42,044 nucleotides of DNA from Saccoglossus kowalevskii (Eukaryota; Hemichordata; Enteropneusta; Harrimaniidae): positions 58,158 to 100,201 of the forward strand of contig NW_003151268.1 of assembly GCF_000003605.2 (NCBI RefSeq), given 5' to 3'. The translations under genes were made by a program, and so were the position numbers. The notes below the pieces were generated by a model. That model saw only the letters and a list, made by a program, of their open reading frames with translations, did not search any database and had not been told where the DNA came from. Numbering within the stretch: the first letter of the stretch is position 1; every line of letters starts with the position of its first letter. Of the stretch, positions 34,761 to 42,044 are shown in pieces.

Positions 34761-36671
34761 ATTTGTTCATTTCATGATATCTTTAATAATTTGCAGTACA
34801 CATTCAATACTTTTCTCAATTCTTTCATCATTCCACTCAAGTTTTACAACAAGTTTTTCACCAAACTTTACATTCAATATTTTCCGACATCTCAGCTGGC
34901 AATAAAATTACAGGTCAGAATTTACATGTAGACACAAATAAAAAATACACATTTGTACTACATAATGAAACCTATCGTATACATCGGTTACTACATTATC
35001 CAAGCATTTTGTACAGTAGTACACTACTGACATCTGGTTCTTGTGATCCGCAAAGCAAATGTCTATGCCTAATAAATGTTCTATTTGTAGCCAAGTTTTC
35101 ACCAGAATCTATAGACATGCAAGTTTGAAAATAATCATAATTTCATGCTGATTAATATGATATCCAGGTTTGATGATAATGAGATATTATTGCTCGAGTT
35201 ATTGTAATCACAATATACAGTTAACGATAAGAGACGAGACTAAAATCGTTCATTCATATACCTTTCCCTTCAGTACATTTCTGATTTCCAGCCAACCTTT
35301 TCTACTTGTTTTTCATGCAACTTTTTTGATTTTTCAACTTTCAAATATACTTTATTTTTACTTTCAGAACAACTTTCAAAGCAATGTTTGAAACTCACTT
35401 TTAGAACTTCACACTAACGTATTTAAAGTCAGTTTAAAGAATTTTCATTCATATACTTTTCTTATTAACATTGCAGGCAAAAATAAGATAATTATTAAAT
35501 TCAAATAAGATGAATGCCAGTGTTGTCATTTTAATAATTTCTACATAATTATACAACGCTGATTTAAGATCTATTCAAGTTGATATACACTTGTCATAAG
35601 GGTCATTTCAATGTCAGATTTCTAACTTGAATCCATTTCAAGAAACCAGATTGTTTGAGTGAGGGGAACATGGCAACATCTACTCCGGTACTGTCAGGTC
35701 ACAAATAGTTTTTAACCACAAACTTTGTTTGCTACGGAAATTATAAAGCTCATCATGGTCGCTAACACTAGGCAGGAGTCCACAGACAAGGCTGGATAAA
35801 AATGTTAAAATCTTAATAGACAAAATTGAACCAAATTTAAGTATCAACATTTTTTTAATTTTTTTTCATACATTACAAACAGCAAGTATAAATCTAATAT
35901 AAACAACAAAACTGTATACACAAATTGCATCCTTGGAAAGTTAAATTGTAAATACTGCTGCAAACACAGACTATGAATCATGTAAACACAGCACTGCACC
36001 ATTTCAATGAAGGTCTTATGCTTCGGAAATGCCTTTTGTTGGTTTAGTGCTAGTCTTGAATTCAGGGAAGGTATTGCAGATTCAGGTGTTACTGTATTTA
36101 CTATTTCTCAAGACCTCATTCATAGTTTGTGATTCACTGAATAGTTGGGAATAAAAAGACGCAAGTATTGTTTATGTCAGCATTGAAGTGAAACTCCCGG
36201 TGTTGAACATTGATTGGATGCAACACTGCAGTGGGGTCAATTACTTTCAGAAAACAGGTCAGTACTGTTTATGTTCTAGTTTAGTAATAGATGATCGGTA
36301 GACAACACCACGTTGCACTGGCGGATAAAACAAACATGCTAATGAAATTGTTACAACTAACGTTATGCATGTACCTCGTGCTAAACAAAACTGATTATTT
36401 CCTCAATACCATGACCAATTTTAAGAACCATTATCAAGTTTTTGATTCTAACTAACATGTTGCTGATGCATACTTAGTATTAGTGCAAAACTCATGAATG
36501 ACCATAACAACATTGCACCCTGGGATATTTTGAAATATTTCACTACAAGTGTATAAATAAAAGATAATACAGCGTACAAAACAATTTAAGCATTGTGAAA
36601 CACAAGGCACATGGGCAGTGTTGGAATACTATCCCTGTTAACATGATTGATCACAATTTTATATTTAATAG

Positions 36672-36677
36672 TTTATT
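36672..36677 (-). terminator. mns1: MNS1 polyadenylation signal candidate
   Basis: AATAAA on the minus strand (tttatt on plus) lies about 220 bases after the MNS1 stop codon. Confidence 0.45.
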
Positions 36678-36896
36678 ACAAATCAAATATTTACATAATC
36701 AGATGTACATGTCTAAATTGACCTGCACACAAAAATTTTTGCTGCAGACAAATCCACTCAGCATCTTCCCCATTCATTCCACGGGGCAAGTTGAAAATTG
36801 ATAAAACATTCTCAGAGAATAATTCTGAAAATTTCATAAAGGTGTTTTTTGAAACTTTTTTGTTTTAAATTAGTCCTATTTACACACATATTTGTC

Positions 36897-36992
36897 TCAA
36901 TAGTCATCATACAGCTCCTTTTGTCTTTCTGCATAGGCCTTCTTAAAATTATCATCAAAAAGTTCAAGGTCTTTCTCATCACGAATGACGCC
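36897..36992 (-). CDS. mns1: MNS1 last exon
   Basis: The acceptor is CTTTCAG/GGCGTC. Encodes residues 465-495, GVIRDEKDLELFDDNFKKAY then AERQKELYDDY, then TGA at 36897-36899; human MNS1 has GEEFRKVYQQR in the same place. Too short to stand out as an open frame alone. Confidence 0.9.
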   Translation of the reverse strand, partial: GVIRDEKDLELFDDNFKKAYAERQKELYDDY

Positions 36993-39900
36993 CTGAAAGA
37001 AGTAAAAAAAAATAACAGCATGGTTAACTTTACGTGAAAACAGAAATACAACATCTAGACATGTGGTTTAACACATAGATACTCTGAGAAAGATACAATA
37101 TGTGAAATACTTAAAAGTAGACAGTGCAGTTAAATTACAATTATTTTATTTTATATATGTTATTATAGTTAAAACTGTTATTGTCTTTTCATTGACTTTA
37201 TTTCTCATATAACAGTTGGAACTTCTGAGTCAATGAGAATTCTCCAATGATGCCTTGAAAGATGGAGTATTAATAATTTGAAATGTTTGTTCAATTGAAC
37301 AATTTGATTCAAGCGTGACAATAGAAATGTTATAAACTCAACTACATATCATCATGTTTTTCTTTTATACTATTGTATAATTCTTAGTTTACTTTCTGAC
37401 TGAAATACATAATTCAACGAGGAAATCATTTGTGAAAAAGAAATAGAGCATGTTGTGATATTAAATGTTTGAGTGATTTTGTACCCAGGGGGTTGCCTGG
37501 TTACTTGGTAATTGCAGGCAGTGTACAATCAAAACATGAACTTCAATAAATTGCTATTAAATTCTAGATTCTCACCTTTGGTAAGTAACCAAGTAGCCTA
37601 GTTGCATGTTCTCTGAGGAGTTTCTGTCTTTCTTCTTCAATGACTTGATTACGTAGCATTTCAAGTTGTTCTTCCTCACGTCGTTCGCCAAGTTCTCTAG
37701 ACTTATCAGCCGCAAACTGAGCACGTCTTTGTTCCAACAATTGCTCCACTGCACGTTTGTGTTCTTGTTGTTTCATACGTCGTCTCTGGGCATTCATTTG
37801 TTCAATACGATCATCTTCGGCAAATTTAGCCAACATCTAACAGACACAATGTAAGAATATTGGTTATTAACAAAGCATAGCATTAAATGTTGCTATTGAG
37901 GTCTTATACCGGGGGTAGTACAAATACTTTGTCAGAAATCAATACAACCACAGAATTGTTCAATAAATAAATCCCAGAATGATAACAGATGTACAACAAA
38001 CTTTGCAACAAACAAATTTAGTTTAAATTAATGTTGCTATGGTGATACATACCTGTTTCCTGAATTCCTCATCTTCAGCAAGCTCTGCTTCTCTACGCAT
38101 TGCTTTCAATGCAAGTTGTTCCTGGTGTGTTCTCTGTAAATCTAGTCTCTGTTTAATACGCCTTTCAATCTCTTCCTTTTCTCGCTGTCTATCAGCTTCT
38201 TCTTGTTCCTCAATGTAAAGTTCATTACGTATGCGTTCCATCTCCTCACGCATTTCAGCTTCACCAGCGATCTTTTTAGTAAGCTAGTAAGAAACAAGAA
38301 TGAATCATATTTAGTGAATGTTTTTGATATCTTTACTGTTGTTTTCTGTGCCAGGTCATGATATATTCAGTCAAACTGAGTAGTAAATAATCTAAATGAT
38401 AACTTTTCCTTACCAATTCCTGTACATGTGACATTGCTTCTTCTTTTGCTCTTTTAGATTCCATACGCTCTTCTTCTCTTTTTTGCTGCAACATAGCAAA
38501 TTCCAGAATTTTCCTGTTCTCTGCTTCCAAACGTTCTCTTTCTTGTATTTTCCATTCCTGTCTTGCACCTTTGAATTCTTCAATGTATCTCTGGGTTGCC
38601 ATCCTCTTCTCCCTTTCTCTCTGACGTTCTCTGTGATACATAGTAGATTTCAGTAAGTGATAAGTATTACATGTGGACAGATGAACAATAAGAATATTGT
38701 GTTTTTCACAGCAATTTTTATTTTCACTAATCAGCAAAATTAGCTTGTATAGTCAGTGAGTGTGTCACAAGCCAATCTTTTCATGGCTGCATACAAAGAA
38801 TTGAATTTGAACTCTTACATTATATGTTAAGCAGAGTATATTTTGTATGTATATATACATACCGTAAAAACTCTAGAATTTTAACCACTCTAAAAGTTCG
38901 CTCGCCTGTGTTTTTTTGTGAGTTTCCATTATTTTTCAACCTTTGGAGTTTTGACCAAGCCCAGAAATGGCAGTTTTTTGTGACTCTGATAATTCGACCA
39001 AACTTTCATATCCCGAAAATCTTGGTAATTCACACCAACCCTGTCAGATTATTTCTGTACTCTTGTACTCGTCGAGTGTGAGCGAGGTCAGGTTTGCTTC
39101 AACGTAATTTGCATGAACTAAAATAACATTTCAGTCACATGTATTTATTGTTATCTCTATGAAATTTATTATTTAATAAAAAAACATCAGACTTTAACAC
39201 TTATTTGACTTCCCGGTTTGTGTATTTTGAAACAACGTAGGCCTATTCGCAGTTTATTTTACCAATGTAGAAATTGCCAAAATCACAATTACAGTGATTT
39301 TCTAAAAGACAGCGTCCGGTAATATCAGTCTCACACATTTGGGACGGAGTGGTACACATCCGCCCGGACATCCGTTAATCCGCATATCCAATGTACTAGA
39401 TGGCAGTGAGGATAGCCTCACACACAACGAACAGGCTGTCACCGACATCTTGGACGACACTGACGACTTAGAGCCTTGGTTCGAGGGGTTCACCGATATC
39501 CAGTAATGACTGCAACAGTATATTTTGCTGCACAAATCAAATAGCCCTTTTCAGGGCCACCACATCCTCCAAAAAGAGATATCATCACAATTAAGTCATG
39601 TAGGTCGTGACCCCTAGCTGAACACTTACTACGCGTTATTTTAAACAAATTTGTCCGTACTATCGTTGTTTATTCCACTTTCTAAGAAACCAAAAAAGCT
39701 TCCCATGTTATTCCAAAGTGACCAATATTTCCTCCAAAATTTCATCCACTTTCGTGAGTCTAAAAATTTGACTTTCAAAAAAACAAATTATTCAAAGCTG
39801 GTCGAATTTTTTTTACGGTATATACAATAGTAGACGGATATGTTTCGTTTTTGCCTATATACATCAGCAGTTTTAAAAAGTGTGTCCTCTCCACCCAATC

Positions 39901-42019
39901 TCTCTCTTTTCTCCATCCAAATATCTTAAATATCATTCAGTGGGTTAATACATTATGCACAGATCTCCACACCCTGTATATAATGTAAACTCACCTTTCA
40001 TCTTCCTCGTATATCTTTCTGACAATCTCATCTATCATAAGTTTTTCCTTCAAAAATTCCTCATAAGCCTGCTGTTTTTTCATTTCCTGTTCCTCCAACT
40101 GTATTTCCAACTCTTGTTGATATCGAACACTTTCCTGCCATCTTTCAGTCTCTTTTTTCCTTCTTTCTTCTTCGGCCCGTTCAGATTCTTCTTTCATCAT
40201 ACGTGCAATCTCTGAATCACGTGACTGTAAATGATAGATTGATTTACAATATGAGAGAATGTCATCCTCTAGAACTTTACTATACTGTTGCAAAGATGAG
40301 TGAAATTTTATTTACAAGCATAGAAGACAAAAACAACACATGGAGTGAACAATTGTTATAGTCTTCATCCAATAGTTCACAAAGCCTCCCAAACCCACTG
40401 ACATGATTTTGGCAAAGTGAACAACAACGTCCATGAGACATACAAAACTAGGTACCGATACACTTGATTCACTGTTTCTCTTGAAACTAAACATTGATTA
40501 ATAGAAACTAACTACAATAAATGTATAAGGATAAAATATTCCACTTTCTATTTGGTTTCCAAAAAATTAATTGCCATAGAATATCCAAACAATAATCTAC
40601 TGCATGAATTAAATACAGGATGAATTCTGACAACAAATGTCATACGATAGGCTTCAATGATTACTATTGAAATCCATGTTTTGTTCTTATCATGTGCTGT
40701 TTTAATGCACCTAAAACACATGAACTCAGCCTCATTTTATGACAATGTAGCTAGTCATCTCAGGCTTTTCCTATTGTGGTTAGAGTACCTAGTGATAATA
40801 CTGTGTAGCACATAAACCCACAATGTTTAGTATGATATAGTAGCAGGCAATATTTGGTTGGTAATCAGTTCATAGTAAGATTTTCTACATTAAAGATTCA
40901 TCCCATCTCTACATACCGTTTTTTCATATTTCATTGCTTCTTTCTCAGCTATCTGTGCTGCTCTTTCCTTTGCCATGTAACCGGCTTTCAGTTTAGCCTC
41001 CAATTCACGTAACTCAACACTGTTTTCTCTAATCTGTTGTCTCATTTTTTCATCTCTTAGATTATCAAGTTTAAGTCTCTCCATTTCCCGGGCAAGTCTT
41101 TCTTCCTGTTCTTGTTCTAATTCACGCTGCCTTCTAATTTCTTCTGACTGTTGATAACAAAATACAAATGAAAAATTAAACATGAATATACAAGCACTCT
41201 GATCTAGGATATAACTGAGAGAAAATTGTTGTTAAATTTTCTTAATACCACAAACTAACTTACTCTTATTATTGATTCTTCCATTTCTCTCTCTTGCTGT
41301 TCTTGCTGCATACGACGAATAAATCTTTTATTCTCAACCCTTTCTGCAGAAGCCATATTAGCTTCCAACAATTTCTCTTCGCCAAGACGTTTTATTGTGT
41401 CTTCTCGCAGATTTTCTCTTTCTCGATTTGAGGCCAGCACTTTCTGCTGTTGAGAATGGGTGAGGTTTCGCCTAACTGTCGCCTAATGTGTAAAGAATAC
41501 TACCACTATCAGTAAAGTATCTAAATTAACTTGGAATAAATGAACAATAGAAACAATTACAGCAATTAGGACATGATTGATTCAAACAGCACTGGTGCTG
41601 AGCTATACAAATCACACATGCTTTAGTACTGTAAAATCAGTACTGCAGCTTCCATTAAAATGGTAGGTACAATCACAGTCTCTTTATAGATAGACTGTGG
41701 TACAATGCAACAGAAAAGATGAAGCAACTAACACATATGAGAAACAGTGAATTTTTTAGATCTCAATTGTTGAAAATAAATGAATGTGGCTTCTAATACA
41801 CGGTACTAAATACACATGAACCCAACATCGTTACATGTGTGTAAAACAGCTCAGATTGAAATTTGTGAATACTTTTATTGAATAAGAGTTAGGGTAAATT
41901 CATGAATTGTGATTCAAGAAATCACAGAGGAAATTAGAATTACAAATAGAAATAATAATTAATTAGATAAAATAATAATAAGGCAGTGGAGTAATATAGG
42001 TTTGCAATAGTCTCACCAT
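36897..42019 (-). CDS. mns1: MNS1, axonemal coiled-coil protein
   Basis: MNS1 is a coiled-coil protein inside the doublet microtubules of motile cilia and sperm tails. It is needed for axoneme integrity and outer dynein arm docking. Exons 42017-42019 (ATG only, probable), 41264-41482, 40917-41147, 39995-40224, 38414-38630, 38053-38283, 37576-37836 and 36897-36992 join in phase to 495 residues, the length of human MNS1. Signatures in order are ANMASAERVENKRFIRR (about residue 45), LRDEKMRQQIRENSVELREL (about 110), FLKEKLMIDEIVRKIYEED (about 208), MATQRYIEEF (about 240), MLAKFAEDDRIEQMNAQ (378 on) and LREHATRLLGYLPKG (about 450). Almost the whole protein is Glu/Arg/Lys/Gln-rich helix. All introns are GT-AG. 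The MNS1 promoter lies beyond the right edge. Confidence 0.95.
37576..37836 (-). CDS. mns1: MNS1 exon 7
   Basis: The acceptor is CTGTTAG/ATGTTG and the donor CCAAAG/GTGAGA. Encodes residues 378-464, MLAKFAEDDRIEQMNAQRRR through EEERQKLLREHATRLLGYLP, the best conserved part of the protein. Confidence 0.96.
38053..38283 (-). CDS. mns1: MNS1 exon 6
   Basis: The acceptor is CTTACTAG/CTTACT and the donor AAACAG/GTATGT. Encodes residues 301-377, starting LTKKIAGEAEMREEMERIRN and ending ELAEDEEFRKQ, an unbroken charged coiled coil. Confidence 0.94.
38414..38630 (-). CDS. mns1: MNS1 exon 5
   Basis: The acceptor is TATCACAG/AGAACG and the donor GAATTG/GTAAGG. It completes Arg228 and encodes residues 229-300, with MATQRYIEEFKGARQEW and ENRKILEFAMLQQKREEERM, closely matching human AMQRYIEEF and ENRKIIEFANMQQQREEDRM. 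Confidence 0.95.
38862..39818. mobile_element. 957-bp transposon with CCGTAAAAA termini in MNS1 intron
   Basis: The left end CCGTAAAAACTCTAGAATTT and the inverted right end CCGTAAAAAAAATTCGACCA lie between TA dinucleotides (38860-38861 and 39819-39820). 'AATTCGACCA' occurs again near 38991 as a subterminal repeat. The centre (39300-39510) is much richer in CG and carries a 66-codon frame. It is a plausible internally deleted copy of a TA-targeting DNA transposon. The same terminus occurs at 1200. Confidence 0.65.
39306..39506 (+). pseudogene. 66-codon acidic ORF inside the MNS1-intron transposon, possible transposase tail
   Basis: The frame opens after a TAA at 39303-39305, has no ATG, and ends in TAA at 39504-39506. 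Its second half is acidic: RISNVLDGSEDSLTHNEQ, then AVTDILDDTDDLEPWFEGF. Codon use is GC-richer than that of neighbouring genes. Acidic C-terminal tails are common in pogo/Tigger-like DDE transposases, so this may be the surviving 3' end of the transposase. I see no catalytic residues, and the assignment is inference only. It runs antisense to MNS1. Confidence 0.35.
39995..40224 (-). CDS. mns1: MNS1 exon 4
   Basis: The acceptor is ATTTACAG/TCACGT and the donor GAAAG/GTGAGT, phase 2. Encodes residues 152-227, SRDSEIARMMKEESERAEEE through FLKEKLMIDEIVRKIYEEDE, an almost exact match to the human KEKLMIDEIVRKIYEED block. Confidence 0.96.
40917..41147 (-). CDS. mns1: MNS1 exon 3
   Basis: The acceptor is ATCAACAG/TCAGAA and the donor AAAACG/GTATGT. 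Encodes residues 75-151, SEEIRRQRELEQEQEERLAR through KERAAQIAEKEAMKYEKT, aligned with human DEKMRQQVRENSLELREL and KERAAQIAEKDAIKYEK. Confidence 0.96.
41264..41482 (-). CDS. mns1: MNS1 exon 2
   Basis: The acceptor is ACATTAG/GCGACA and the donor ATAAGA/GTAAGT. Encodes residues 2-74, ATVRRNLTHSQQQKVLASNR through ERVENKRFIRRMQQEQQERE. With the preceding ATG this gives MATVRRNL, close to human MATKRRPLRPNL. Confidence 0.93.
42017..42019 (-). CDS. mns1: probable MNS1 exon 1 coding part (ATG only)
   Basis: On the minus strand CACCTATG/GTGAGAC places an ATG directly against a good donor, in phase with exon 2. The predicted start MATVRRNL and total length of 495 aa both match human MNS1. The 5'UTR continues off the window edge. 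Confidence 0.5.
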
Positions 42020-42044
42020 AGGTGAGTAATTTTTAATTACATAG

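Larger units (their letters stand above)
33629..36671. other. VPS72-MNS1 tail-to-tail spacer, mostly old repeats
   Basis: No exon is recognised. It holds the purine/pyrimidine tract, the two paired repeat blocks described separately, and a long stretch (about 34320-35400) in which CAACTTT and its variants recur as low-complexity sequence. Confidence 0.4.

Noticed and set aside
38824-39081. 85-codon plus-strand ORF in the MNS1 intron
   Set aside because: It lies over the transposon terminus and subterminal repeats; no protein character is evident.

Overview
This is a stretch of an animal nuclear genome. It is strongly AT-rich and carries multi-exon protein genes with canonical GT-AG introns, long non-coding stretches, tandem minisatellites, many small inverted-repeat transposons and two assembly gaps (10564-10666 and 30776-31624). 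All four recognisable genes are conserved metazoan genes. Their high similarity to vertebrate orthologues, together with the repeat style, suggests a marine invertebrate such as a hemichordate, cephalochordate or lophotrochozoan. The sequence alone does not settle the species.

Layout: 1-14.8 kb has no recognisable coding exon. It holds a TATA/palindrome promoter-like or solo-LTR-like block near 0.8-1.1 kb, a 124-bp MITE, old diverged repeats, a 46-bp minisatellite (9.65-11.15 kb) and a 21-bp minisatellite (11.63-11.79 kb). The first coding exon of SMAD4 lies on the minus strand at 14833-15066, and the rest of that gene must lie beyond the left edge. Behind it, at 15.1-20.5 kb, come a CpG-richer upstream region, a transposon nested in another transposon, a 56-bp inverted copy of the SMAD4 exon inside a small plus-strand ORF (18134-18349), and a perfect 39-bp tandem array (19835-20507).

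From 22.0 to 33.6 kb, CHTOP (minus) and VPS72/YL1 (plus) form a head-to-head pair with a shared promoter region of about 0.5-1 kb containing YY1-type motifs. Both complete coding sequences can be assembled from the window: CHTOP 262 aa from four coding exons plus a probable 5'UTR exon, and VPS72 349 aa from six exons. From 36.9 to 42.0 kb, MNS1 lies on the minus strand, tail-to-tail with VPS72. Seven exons, plus a probable first exon contributing only the ATG, give 495 aa.

Functionally, SMAD4 is the TGF-beta/BMP co-Smad, VPS72 a histone H2A.Z chaperone of the SRCAP and TIP60 complexes, CHTOP an arginine-methylated mRNA-export/chromatin factor, and MNS1 a coiled-coil axonemal protein of motile cilia and sperm. 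They share no pathway. The CHTOP/VPS72 pair is the only arrangement that suggests co-regulation.

The most unusual items are the inverted SMAD4 exon fragment, the compensatory stem variants in the 46-bp minisatellite, the perfect 39-bp array, and a set of MITE/fold-back elements sitting in VPS72 and MNS1 introns. One of these carries a short ORF that may be a remnant of a transposase tail.
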